DNA from: Hyphomicrobiales bacterium
Lineage (GTDB): Bacteria; Pseudomonadota; Alphaproteobacteria; Rhizobiales; CAJQND01
DNA: 35,277 nt
Assembly (NCBI GenBank): GCA_028285595.1
Contig: JANQOW010000057.1
Coordinates: forward strand, 1 to 35,277
Reading direction: 5' to 3'
The translations under genes and the position numbers were made by a program. The notes under the pieces were generated by a model. That model had not been told where the DNA came from. It did not search any database and worked only from the letters and a program-made list of their open reading frames with translations. Shown in pieces: positions 18,560 to 26,112 of this stretch (its first letter is position 1; every line of letters starts with the position of its first letter).

Positions 18560-18634
18560 GATTACTCAGAAGGCTATTACGGCGCCTATTGCCGGGATTT
18601 GGATGGCAACAAGCTGCATGTGTTTCGGCGGTGA
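18560..18634 (+). pseudogene. Duplicated 3' end of the VOC gene
   Basis: Twenty-four codons identical in protein sequence to the VOC C terminus (DYSEGYYGAY ... HVFRR) plus stop, but no start codon or upstream domain. It is a by-product of the 206-bp duplication. Third-position changes are few, so the event is recent. Confidence 0.85.
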
Positions 18635-18652
18635 AGGTTCTCTTCTAAGATC

Positions 18653-18732
18653 GTCACCCCGGAATTTGCGCAAGCAAATATCCGGGGCCCAGTGCAGGGC
18701 TGCCCCTGGGTCCCCGCGTTCGCGGGGATGAC
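18653..18732 (+). repeat. Palindromic dispersed repeat, copy 3
   Basis: 80 bases, near-identical to copy 2 at an offset of 206 bases. It lies in the second unit of the tandem duplication. Confidence 0.9.
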
Positions 18733-18773
18733 GGAAGGGGCTGCGGGGATGACGAGAGGGGCGCGGGACTCAA

Positions 18774-18798
18774 AAGGGGCCGCGCGTGGCGGCCCCTT
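18774..18798 (-). terminator. Rho-independent terminator of the small leftward gene
   Basis: On the minus strand AAGGGGCCGC, a 5-base loop and GCGGCCCCTT form a 10-base stem followed by TTGAG, giving four T residues in total. It lies 40 bases after the stop of the 26-codon gene. The plus strand has no T-run after the stem. Confidence 0.65.
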
Positions 18799-18838
18799 CC
18801 GTGAGATTGGATCAATCCCAATCACGTAAACTGCAAAA

Positions 18839-18919
18839 TCACTTAAGCGCCAGAGGCTGCTCCAACACCCATGTCATTCTGCCATGATGGGTCAGACCCA
18901 AAGAATTCTCACTAGACAT
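18839..18919 (-). CDS. Possible 26-aa small protein or leader peptide
   Basis: The frame encodes a short, neutral-to-basic peptide with two histidines and one tryptophan; no signal peptide or membrane segment. The ATG at 18919 is preceded by AAGGAGGTGATC, a near-perfect complement of the 16S rRNA 3' end, at correct spacing. A hairpin terminator lies 40 bases after the stop. A strong ribosome site and terminator together suggest a real small transcript. It diverges from the Nudix gene. I do not recognise the peptide; it could also be a dual-function small RNA. Confidence 0.55.
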   Translation of the reverse strand: MSSENSLGLTHHGRMTWVLEQPLALK

Positions 18920-18994
18920 CAGATCACCTCCTTTCAGTTGTTGAACAAGACGTCTAATTTGGCACAAGTCAGATGATTTGCAATAGGGCGAAAT

Positions 18995-19429
18995 ATGACC
19001 GAGCGCTTCAAAATGATCGGCGAGGTGCACCTGATCCTGGAGCGCCCGGGAGAAGTGCTTCTGCTGCGCCGCTTCCAAACCGGCTATGAGGACGGCAAGT
19101 ACAGCCTCATCGCCGGCCATCTGGACGGGGACGAGCCCGCCCGCGAGGGCATGGCGCGCGAGGCGGCCGAGGAGGCGGGGATCATCGTGGATCCGGCCGA
19201 TCTTGAGTTCGTCCACCTGATGCACCGCATGCGGGGCGATGAACGCATGTCCCTGTTCTTCCGCGCCCGCCGCTGGCAGGGAACGCCCCACAATGCCGAA
19301 CCCCACAAATGCGATGATCTGAGCTGGTTCGCCGCCGACAGCCTGCCGCCTAACCTGGTGGCCTATATCGGCCATGCCCTCGGGTGCGTTGCGCGCGGGG
19401 AGGCCTATTCGGAATTTGCTTGGCGCTGA
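18995..19429 (+). CDS. Nudix hydrolase
   Basis: This 144-aa protein has a complete Nudix box: G41-x5-E47-x7-R55-E56-A-A-E59-E60-A-G62-I. The family hydrolyses nucleoside diphosphates linked to another group; the substrate cannot be read from the sequence. The ATG at 18995 follows AGGGCGAAAT. It ends about 70 bases before the decarboxylase-like alpha-subunit gene on the same strand, so it may share its transcript. Confidence 0.92.
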   Translation: MTERFKMIGEVHLILERPGEVLLLRRFQTGYEDGKYSLIAGHLDGDEPAREGMAREAAEEAGIIVDPADLEFVHLMHRMRGDERMSLFFRARRWQGTPHNAEPHKCDDLSWFAADSLPPNLVAYIGHALGCVARGEAYSEFAWR

Positions 19430-19499
19430 GCCCGGTTTCATGTTCAAAAGGGGCCGAACCCGCCCCATCACCCTAGTTGAGAGGAAACCTTTTAAGCGC

Positions 19500-20006
19500 A
19501 TGGCCCAGGCTATTGACCACAAGATCGTGGACGATCTGATCGCCAACGAGATCAGTTTCATCACCACCGTGCCCTGCAAGCAGCTGGCCGGCGTTATCGA
19601 GGTGCTCGACCAATCCAATCAGGTCATGCACGTGCCCTCCAACAAGGAAGACGAAGGCATGGGGCTCTGCGCCGGGGCCTTTTTCGGCGGCCAACGTCCG
19701 TGCATCATCATGCAGAACACCGCGCTGGGCGTAGTGATCAACACGCTGGCCACCTTGATCCAGTTTTACCAGATCCCGCTGCCCATGCTCATCAGCTATC
19801 GCGGCGAGGTGGGCGAGAAGGTGGCCTGCCAGGTGGAAATGGCGGTCCACACCAAGGCGCTGCTCAACCAGATGGCGATCCCCACCTACCACTTCAGCCA
19901 CGCCGATCAGGTGGGCGAGCTCGACGGCATTCTGAAACACACGTTCATGGCCCGGAAACCCACGGCCATCCTTACCGATGCGCGCTTTTGGGGGTCGGCA
20001 CAATGA
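19500..20006 (+). CDS. TPP-dependent decarboxylase, alpha (PYR-domain) subunit, sulfopyruvate/phosphonopyruvate-type
   Basis: This 168-aa protein resembles ComD, the pyrimidine-binding half of sulfopyruvate decarboxylase. The order FITTVPCKQL (about 20-29), HVPSNKEDEGMGLCAG (44-59), PCIIMQNTALG (about 67-77) and ISYRGEVGE (about 100-108) matches that family, including the glutamates that activate TPP. The ATG at 19500 is preceded by GAGGAAA at a slightly long distance; a longer frame from 19374 overlaps the Nudix gene and is rejected. The stop overlaps the next start by ATGA. Sulfopyruvate, phosphonopyruvate or another 2-oxo acid could be the substrate. Confidence 0.85.
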   Translation: MAQAIDHKIVDDLIANEISFITTVPCKQLAGVIEVLDQSNQVMHVPSNKEDEGMGLCAGAFFGGQRPCIIMQNTALGVVINTLATLIQFYQIPLPMLISYRGEVGEKVACQVEMAVHTKALLNQMAIPTYHFSHADQVGELDGILKHTFMARKPTAILTDARFWGSAQ

Positions 20007-20572
20007 TCAGATACGACGTTCTCAAAACCCTGCTGCCGATCCTCAAAGACACTCTGGTGGTGTGCAATATCGGCCTGCCGTCGCAAGAGCTCTATAAGCT
20101 CGATGACCAGCCGTCCAACTTCTACATGCTGGGCACCATGGGGCTTTGCTCGTCCATCGGTCTTGGCCTTGCCCTCAGCCAGCCTAAGCCGGTGGTGGCC
20201 ATTGATGGCGACGGCTCGGTGCTGACCAACTTGGCGACCCTCTCCACCATCGCCAACAATGTGGCGAACAATTTCGTGCTGCTCATCGTCGACAATGGCA
20301 GCTACGGCTCCACCGGCGATCAGCCCACCTATGCCGGGCGCAAGACCTCGCTGACCAAGGTGGCGGAAGCCTGCGGCTGCGAGCATGTGGTGGAATGTTC
20401 TGCTGAAGAGACCGCCGATGCGATGCAGGCGGCGCTTGATAGTGGGCAGATGACCATCATCGTCTCCAAGTGCGAGAGCGGCAATGTGCCGGTGGAGGTG
20501 ATCGAGCTTAATCCCGTGGTCATCGGCGAGCGCTTCCGCGAAGAGGTGCGCCGGCAGAACGAGGGGGGATGA
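20003..20572 (+). CDS. TPP-dependent decarboxylase, beta (PP-domain) subunit, sulfopyruvate/phosphonopyruvate-type
   Basis: This 189-aa protein is the thiamine diphosphate-binding half, like ComE. The cofactor motif starts at GDG 69-71 and runs to the paired asparagines of ANN near 86; DNGSYGSTG at about 97-105 follows as in other members. Start and stop overlap both neighbours by ATGA, so the three genes are translationally coupled: ComD-like, ComE-like, reductive-dehalogenase homologue. The ORF begins inside a larger unrelated frame, and the true start is the ATG at 20003. It forms one active site with the alpha subunit. Confidence 0.87.
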   Translation: MIRYDVLKTLLPILKDTLVVCNIGLPSQELYKLDDQPSNFYMLGTMGLCSSIGLGLALSQPKPVVAIDGDGSVLTNLATLSTIANNVANNFVLLIVDNGSYGSTGDQPTYAGRKTSLTKVAEACGCEHVVECSAEETADAMQAALDSGQMTIIVSKCESGNVPVEVIELNPVVIGERFREEVRRQNEGG

Positions 20573-21798
20573 GCTGGCCTTCCAACCAGCCGCCCCAAAC
20601 GGGCCTCAGCGCGGACGATATCGCCCGCCTCAATGACAAGTTCGCCAAATCCGACGCCGCCTTAGGGATTGAGGTGGCGGCGGATTTTACCCCGTTCGAA
20701 CAGCGCAACGACATGTTCACCCGGGCCTTCTGGGACGATGACGTGCGCTCCGACGACACGCTCGGGTTCTTCAAATCCTACCGGATGAAATTCGCTACCC
20801 GCCGGGGTGAAGGCTTCGCCCAGAAAGACTTTGCCCTGCGCAATGCGGCCTGGGCGGTGTCCGACATCATTTCCAGCCGCGGCGATGCGGAGGGAAAACG
20901 CGAAGGCTTTCAGGCCGCCCTCGACTATGACACCCCGGTGGCGCGGGACCAGGTGACGGTGGACGATCCCGGCGCTGAGGCGGCCGAGATCAAGCGGCTG
21001 GCCAAGCTGTTTGGGGCGGACCTTGTGGGCATCACGGAGGTGGACGAACGCTGGCACTATTCGGCCAGGGTCGATACCCGCGATTTCAGTTCCGTGCCCA
21101 ACGATCTGCCCGAAGGCATCAGCCATGTGATTGTCATGGGCCATGCCATGGACCCCGACCTTGTGGACACCTACCCGTCCGCCCTCGCCGGGGCCTCCAC
21201 CGGTCTGGAATATTCCCACGAGGCGGCGATCGTCATTCAGCTCTCCACCTATATCCGCAACCTTGGCTATGAGGCGGTGGCCTCCATGAACGACACGGCC
21301 CTGGTGATCCCCTATGCGGTGAAGGCGGGGCTCGGGGAATATGGCCGCAACCAGATGGTGATCACCCCCGAGTTCGGCCCGAGAGTGCGGTTCTCCAAGA
21401 TTTTCACCAATCTTCCCTTGAAGCCGGATGTGCCTGAGCCGCTCGGGATCAAGCAATATTGCGAGATCTGCACGCGCTGTGCGGAGGCCTGCCCGCCCCG
21501 GGCGCTGCCGTTTGGGGAGCCGGAAATGGCCTCGCACAACCGCTCCATGCTGGGGGGCGTGAAGAAATGGTCAGCCGATTGCGAGAAGTGCTTTGGCTAT
21601 TGGGCCAAGCTGAAGACCGATTGCGCAATCTGCATGCGGGTGTGCCCCTTCAACAGGCGCTATGACGGCTGGGGAGACCGGCTGTTCCGAAAGCTCGCAA
21701 CCGGGCCCTGGCGCAAGCTGGCCCTGGCGTGGGAGGAGCGGAGGGGGCTGCCGGAGCGGCTGAAGGCGAAGGACTGGTGGGCCCGGCTCAGGGGGTAG
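20569..21798 (+). CDS. Reductive dehalogenase-like corrinoid iron-sulfur protein (no TAT signal)
   Basis: This 409-aa protein resembles the catalytic RdhA subunit of reductive dehalogenases. The cobalamin-region segment KAGLGEYGRNQMVITPEFGPRV (about 250-271) is close to the family pattern. Two 4Fe-4S clusters are clear: C298-x2-C301-x2-C304-x3-C308, and C338, C341, C352-x2-C355-x3-C359 with the YWAKLKTDC spacer typical of RdhA. It lacks a TAT leader, RdhB anchor gene and fused reductase domain, unlike respiratory and NpRdhA/BhbA forms. It is overlapped by the ComE-like gene (ATGA), so it acts in the same pathway. Epoxyqueuosine reductase (QueG) is the main alternative, but the spacing fits RdhA better. 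Dehalogenation is not proved. Confidence 0.82.
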   Translation: MSWPSNQPPQTGLSADDIARLNDKFAKSDAALGIEVAADFTPFEQRNDMFTRAFWDDDVRSDDTLGFFKSYRMKFATRRGEGFAQKDFALRNAAWAVSDIISSRGDAEGKREGFQAALDYDTPVARDQVTVDDPGAEAAEIKRLAKLFGADLVGITEVDERWHYSARVDTRDFSSVPNDLPEGISHVIVMGHAMDPDLVDTYPSALAGASTGLEYSHEAAIVIQLSTYIRNLGYEAVASMNDTALVIPYAVKAGLGEYGRNQMVITPEFGPRVRFSKIFTNLPLKPDVPEPLGIKQYCEICTRCAEACPPRALPFGEPEMASHNRSMLGGVKKWSADCEKCFGYWAKLKTDCAICMRVCPFNRRYDGWGDRLFRKLATGPWRKLALAWEERRGLPERLKAKDWWARLRG

Positions 21799-21880
21799 GG
21801 GGCATCTTCCGCGCCCCAAATATCCCCGCTTCTCTCTCCGTCATCCCCATTTCTCTTTCCGTCATCCCCGCCCCACCTCC

Positions 21881-21972
21881 GTCATCCCCGCGAACGCGGG
21901 GACCCAGGGCCGCTTGCTTCGGGCTTGCCTCTCCCGGGTCCCGGATATTTGCTCCGCAAATTCCGGGATGAC
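21881..21972 (-). repeat. Palindromic dispersed repeat, copy 4
   Basis: 92 bases, GTCATCCCCG...GGGATGAC, reverse orientation to copies 1-3, with CCCCGCGAACGCGGGG and GGATATTTGCTCCGCAAATTCC palindromes. First of a three-unit array with a 129-130 base period. Confidence 0.9.
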
Positions 21973-22010
21973 GGAAGGGGGGGCTCCATCGTCATCCCGG
22001 CCCCACCTCC

Positions 22011-22102
22011 GTCATCCCCGTGAACGCGGGGACCCAGGGCTGTTTGCTTCGCGCTTGCCTCTCCTGGGTCCCGGATATTTGCTCCGCAAATTCCGGGATG
22101 AC
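22011..22102 (-). repeat. Palindromic dispersed repeat, copy 5
   Basis: 92 bases, second unit of the three-unit array, with one T for C change in the CCCCGTGAACGCGGGG palindrome. The 130-base period includes a GTCATCCC-rich linker. Confidence 0.9.
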
Positions 22103-22139
22103 GGAAGGGGGGCTCCTCCGTCATCCCCGCCCCACCTCC

Positions 22140-22234
22140 GTCATCCCCGTGAACGCGGGGACCCAGGGCCGCCTGCTCCGTGCTCGCTGCTCCTGCGTCC
22201 CGGATATTTTGCTGGCGCAAAATTCCGGGATGAC
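22140..22234 (-). repeat. Palindromic dispersed repeat, copy 6
   Basis: 95 bases, third unit of the array. The second palindrome differs (ATTTTGCTGGCGCAAAAT) and matches that of copy 1 rather than copies 4 and 5. Confidence 0.9.
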
Positions 22235-22409
22235 GAGGGAGGGGAGGGCGAACTCAACCATCAAGGCCAAATAGCGCTGATTTCCTATTTTCTTCAATGC
22301 TTTACGCGAAAATGGGTTCGTTCGGATACACAGCTCTTTTGTGGCAGAAACCACAACCGGGCACCCGTAAAACGGGCAGAAAAAAGATTATATTATAGGA
22401 ATTTTTTAC

Positions 22410-22438
22410 TTGAAATGAATATCCGCATCCCCTATATT
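22410..22438 (+). promoter_or_regulatory. Sigma-70-type promoter for the caspase-like gene
   Basis: TTGAAA (22410-22415), a 17-base spacer and TATATT (22433-22438) are both close to consensus. The start of transcription would fall about 80 bases before the ATG at 22526. The flanking 22290-22440 region is AT-rich, unlike its surroundings. Confidence 0.6.
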
Positions 22439-22525
22439 CCCCCCATGCCCTGAGACAAAAATAGCTGATGTGAATCTCACCAGGATGGAGTATCGATGAA
22501 CCAAAGCCAAGGAGGTCCGCCCAAG

Positions 22526-24037
22526 ATGACACGCCCCGCCACGCTGCTGCGCACGCTCACCGGTTTAATCCTTTCAGCTCTGCTGATCATCGGCCTTGGC
22601 GGCCAGGACGCGCTGGCCAAGCGGGTTGCGCTGGTGATCGGCAATGACAGCTACGAAAGCGTGCCCAAGCTGCAGAAGGCCCGCAACGATGCCATCGCCA
22701 TGGGCGAAGCGCTCACCAAGATGGGGTTCGATGTGCTCTCAGCGCGTGATGTGGGCCGCCGGGCCATGAGCCGGGCCCTGGCGGAGTTTGAGAAGAAGAT
22801 CGAGCCGGGCGACGTGGCGCTGCTGTTCTTCGCCGGCCACGGCTTTGCCATTGACGGCACCAACTACCTTCTGCCCGTGGACGTGCCCAAGGCAGGCCCG
22901 GGGGAGGAGGCGATTGTGGCCGATGCCTCGTTTGCCGCCAATGGGCTGGCCGACCGGCTGCGCCGCAAAGGGGCCTCAACGGCGGTGATGATCCTGGATG
23001 CCTGCCGGGACAATCCGTTCGCCGTCGAGGGCAAACGCTCGCTGGCGGGAACACGGGGGCTCGCCCGCATGTCGCCGGCCGAAGGCATGTTCGTGCTCTA
23101 TTCGGCCGGAACGGGCCAGGCCGCGCTTGACCGGCTCGGGGAGAATGATGCTCACCGGAACTCCGTCTTCACCCGCACCTTGCTGGACGAGCTGAACAAT
23201 CCGGAACTCTCCATGGTGCAGGTGGCCAAGCGTACGCAAGTGGCCGTGCGCAAGCTCGCGCGCAAGGTGGGGCACGAGCAAACGCCCGCCTATTATGACC
23301 AGATTATCGGCGACCTTTACCTGGCGCCCAAGGGCGGGGCCGCACCCGGCGCGGTGACCACCCTGCAGGAAGGCCAGGGTGAGAGCGTCTTGCCCAAGGC
23401 AAACCAGCAACTGGCTGCCCTGCCGCCGGTGAGCGCAAAGCCCCTGGTCAATTTCATGCGCTCCAATGCGGGCTGGATGGTGACCGTCTCCCTGCCGGAG
23501 GCCGCCACTCAGTTCGGCTACCGGGTGGGAACCGAAGGCAGCTTCATCGACCCCGGCTTCCATAACCATCTGGACCAGCGCACCGGCCGACCCATGCCCA
23601 AAACCGATTTCGTGCTGCCGGGAGACCATCCGCCGGCGACCATCTATGTGACCTGGCGCGATAAACGGGGCGAGCAGGCCGATGTGTTTCCCATTGCCTT
23701 CAACCCCAATGCGGCGCTGGCGGAAGGGCAGAGAAAGATCCTCGAACAGCTCTGGACCGCCTGGATTGCGTTTCGCGAATATAACGGGATGAACGTCTAC
23801 TTCACCCACCTGATCAGCTACCGCTGCGGCATCAAGGAGGTGCGCTACGGCATGGGCAACGGGGCGCCGGACAAGGTTTGGCCGCTGCCGCCGTGCGATC
23901 CGTCCAACCCCCATTCGGTGCCGCAGGATGCCAAGATCTTCATGAAGATCCCGCGCTCCACGTCGGCCATGACGGTGCAGTTGCTCTACCAGAACGGCAC
24001 TGAATCTGAGGTGCGTCAGTTCAACGTGAAGAAATGA
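22526..24037 (+). CDS. Secreted caspase-like (C14/metacaspase) protein
   Basis: This 503-aa protein has a Sec signal peptide (hydrophobic residues about 10-28) and a peptidase C14 p20-like domain. The catalytic dyad is H105 (FFAGHG) and C160 (LDACRDNPF). The domain starts with KRVALVIGNDSY after the leader. The C-terminal 200 residues look like a beta-sandwich with a repeated strand pattern; I do not recognise it. Bacterial members often have regulatory or stress roles, and activity here is inferred from the dyad. The ATG at 22526 has AAGGAGG ten bases upstream; the ATG at 22496 is an alternative with a shorter GGAG. The next gene starts 33 bases downstream. Confidence 0.88.
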   Translation: MTRPATLLRTLTGLILSALLIIGLGGQDALAKRVALVIGNDSYESVPKLQKARNDAIAMGEALTKMGFDVLSARDVGRRAMSRALAEFEKKIEPGDVALLFFAGHGFAIDGTNYLLPVDVPKAGPGEEAIVADASFAANGLADRLRRKGASTAVMILDACRDNPFAVEGKRSLAGTRGLARMSPAEGMFVLYSAGTGQAALDRLGENDAHRNSVFTRTLLDELNNPELSMVQVAKRTQVAVRKLARKVGHEQTPAYYDQIIGDLYLAPKGGAAPGAVTTLQEGQGESVLPKANQQLAALPPVSAKPLVNFMRSNAGWMVTVSLPEAATQFGYRVGTEGSFIDPGFHNHLDQRTGRPMPKTDFVLPGDHPPATIYVTWRDKRGEQADVFPIAFNPNAALAEGQRKILEQLWTAWIAFREYNGMNVYFTHLISYRCGIKEVRYGMGNGAPDKVWPLPPCDPSNPHSVPQDAKIFMKIPRSTSAMTVQLLYQNGTESEVRQFNVKK

Positions 24038-24070
24038 GCGGGACCTGGTTTCCTTAAGGAGGCTTACCTC

Positions 24071-24622
24071 ATGGCCCTTACCGAACTGCTGGTGCCCACC
24101 TACCAGCACATGCTGAAGGCTCTGTCTGCGTGGCTTGAAAAGGCGCAAGCGAACTCCGAGGAAGCCCTCACCTGGCGCCTTGCGGACGATATGTTTCCGC
24201 TGGCCACCCAGGTGCGCTTTGCCTGTCTCCAAGCCCAGGAGGCCACATTTCGTTTGCGCGATTTGCCCTTGCCTGAGGCCCTCGATGTGCTGGCCAAAGA
24301 GGGCCGCGAGGCGGGCGAAGCGCCAGGCAGCTTCGAAGACGCCCAGCGCCGCATTTCAGAGGCGTTGAGCGTGTTGGAGGCACTGGCGCCCGGCGCGCTT
24401 GATGAGGGGGCGGAGCGCACCCTCAGCATTGAACTGCCCAACGGCATGATCTTCGATATGAGCGGCGAGCGCTATGCCCGCGACTGGGCTTTGGCGCAGT
24501 TCTATTTTCACGTGATGAGCGCGTATGCGATCCTGCGCAATGGCGGCGTTGACCTCGGCAAGGCCGACTACGTGGCGCATATGTTCGCGTATCTGCGCCC
24601 GGGAACGGCGCCTGGGGGCTGA
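24071..24622 (+). CDS. DUF1993-family protein
   Basis: This 183-aa helical protein matches DUF1993, related to the DinB-like four-helix fold. The N terminus (TELLVPTYQHMLKALSAWLEKA) and the C-terminal half with FHVMSAYAILRNGGVDLGKADYV fit the family. No catalytic function is known. The ATG at 24071 follows AAGGAGG. It lies just after the caspase-like gene and converges on the TadG-like gene with a 13-base gap. Confidence 0.85.
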   Translation: MALTELLVPTYQHMLKALSAWLEKAQANSEEALTWRLADDMFPLATQVRFACLQAQEATFRLRDLPLPEALDVLAKEGREAGEAPGSFEDAQRRISEALSVLEALAPGALDEGAERTLSIELPNGMIFDMSGERYARDWALAQFYFHVMSAYAILRNGGVDLGKADYVAHMFAYLRPGTAPGG

Positions 24623-24635
24623 GACGCCATCCCAC

Positions 24636-25970
24636 CTAGTTCGTCAGCTTAGCCTCGCCGCCCGCAATGGATGAGGGCACCGGCACGTCAGTGGCGCTGT
24701 AGTCTGCATTCAACACCAAATGCGGGCCCTCCAGCAGCCAAAGCCGGCGCACCACCACGGCGGTGTAGGCGGATTCGTCCGCAACCGGGGCGTTGGCGTC
24801 GATCTGCAGAATGCTGTTGGGCAAATAGATGGTGCCCAGCAACTGGCGCGCATTGTTGCTCTTGATGCGGTGGGTGCGCATGGTGCTCAGATCGCCAAGC
24901 TCGGAGAACATCGAGAAGAAGCTGGATCTCTTCTGCGCGTCGGCGAGCACTGCAGGGTCAAGCTGCTCATAAAAGAGCAAGCCGGCGAGGGGGCCGTCCT
25001 TGGTGGCGCCAATGCTGATCTCGGTGTCTTCGTCAAAGTGGAAGGTTGAGCCGGCTCCTGTGAGGTAGAAGCTCACATACTCGCCCTCCAGTTCCGCCTC
25101 ATCCTCCACGTTGAAGGGGCCGTCCTTAATCACGTAGATCCCAGGCTCAAGCTCCACCTCGGCCTCGTCACGAATGGTCAGCCCACCGCAATAGGTGCCC
25201 GGCGACAGCGTGGTGTCCGTCTCCACAACCAGGTTCGTTTCCAAACAGGTGTCCACGGGTGGGGGTCTGCGCTCAGCCAGGGGGTCGGGCAGCTTTGGAC
25301 AGTCGGTGATGGGTTCGGGCGTAAAGTTCACCGAGCGCGACGCCATGGTGCCGCCGGCGGCACAGATGAGGCCGGCGCTCAGCTCAGAATTGCTGTCTGT
25401 GCGGATCGAGGCAAAGCTGGTTGAATTGCTGTAAACCCCGCAGTCTTCCGCCGTAAGCCGCGCATTGTTGTCCAAGTGAACCCCGGCCAACACGCCTCGG
25501 TCCATAAGACCCAGCACGCAGATCTTCGTGCTGCCCACCACATGGGCCGTGGCCGTGGCCGCCGCGCTCTGGTCCGACACGCCCAAGAGGCCGGAGAAGA
25601 TCGGTTTCCAGGTCTTGGTCAGATCCACCCGCACGCCGGTGAAGCTGTCGACCACGGTGGCTTTCACGGCAAGCTTGCCGGCCGAAGTGCCAAGGGTCTT
25701 GGAATTGGCCAGGCTGACCTTTGCATGGGTCTCCGCTGCCTTTTTGACCTGCGCCTTGCTGGTGTTGGCGAGCGCAATCTCTCGCGCAGCCGCAAGGGCC
25801 GCCGCGTCGGCCACCGACTGCAGCTCCGTGTTTGCTTTGACTTGAATTGCAACTTCGATCGCACTCGCGGCTGCTACAAGCAGGACTGGCGATACCAGCC
25901 CGAAGATTAATGCGATAGTCCCCCGGTCATCCGCAATCAGCCTGTCACACAGGCGTCTTAATAACCGCAC
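24636..25970 (-). CDS. TadG-like Flp-pilus associated protein
   Basis: This 444-aa protein begins with a short cytoplasmic part and one membrane helix at about 20-45 (GTIALIFGLVSPVLLVAAASA), then the alanine-rich QSVADAAALAAAREI segment, which is the TadE/TadG pseudopilin-like signature. The large periplasmic part contains acidic repeats (EVELEPGIY, EDEAELEGEY) and no named domain. In tad loci TadG forms or anchors part of the Flp pilus assembly. No other tad gene is in the window, so it is an isolated copy. The ATG at 25970 has no strong site; an A/T-rich leader precedes it. Confidence 0.85.
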   Translation of the reverse strand: MRLLRRLCDRLIADDRGTIALIFGLVSPVLLVAAASAIEVAIQVKANTELQSVADAAALAAAREIALANTSKAQVKKAAETHAKVSLANSKTLGTSAGKLAVKATVVDSFTGVRVDLTKTWKPIFSGLLGVSDQSAAATATAHVVGSTKICVLGLMDRGVLAGVHLDNNARLTAEDCGVYSNSTSFASIRTDSNSELSAGLICAAGGTMASRSVNFTPEPITDCPKLPDPLAERRPPPVDTCLETNLVVETDTTLSPGTYCGGLTIRDEAEVELEPGIYVIKDGPFNVEDEAELEGEYVSFYLTGAGSTFHFDEDTEISIGATKDGPLAGLLFYEQLDPAVLADAQKRSSFFSMFSELGDLSTMRTHRIKSNNARQLLGTIYLPNSILQIDANAPVADESAYTAVVVRRLWLLEGPHLVLNADYSATDVPVPSSIAGGEAKLTN

Positions 25971-26112
25971 AGCCTTCGCCTTTTTATTGTATACCCTTAT
26001 TGTTGCCCCGGGTTGGGGGCACCCTAGGCGAAACTGATATCAAAACTGCCAAGTTTTGCTGCGCATTTGAGTTAAAGTTGAACGGGCCAGCTATGGGCCT
26101 GTTAACCCTCGG

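Larger units (their letters stand above)
18352..18764. repeat. 206-bp tandem duplication
   Basis: Copy 1 (about 18352-18557) and copy 2 (about 18558-18764) match closely, with identical order at an offset of 206 bases. Each copy contains the end of the VOC gene, the spacer TCTTCTAAGATC and one palindromic repeat. The duplication left the VOC gene intact and added an extra tail. Confidence 0.9.

Noticed and set aside
18923-19618. Upper part of a 259-codon minus-strand open frame covering the Nudix gene
   Set aside because: Shadow of the Nudix and decarboxylase genes; only the last 26 codons are kept as a small gene.
21881-22234. Three-unit repeat array as a CRISPR
   Set aside because: Units are 92-95 bases with long internal palindromes, spacers are alike and short, and no cas gene is present.
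22976-24232. 418-codon open frame on the minus strand over the caspase-like gene
   Set aside because: Antisense shadow; its composition (histidine- and arginine-rich) is that of a reverse-read gene.
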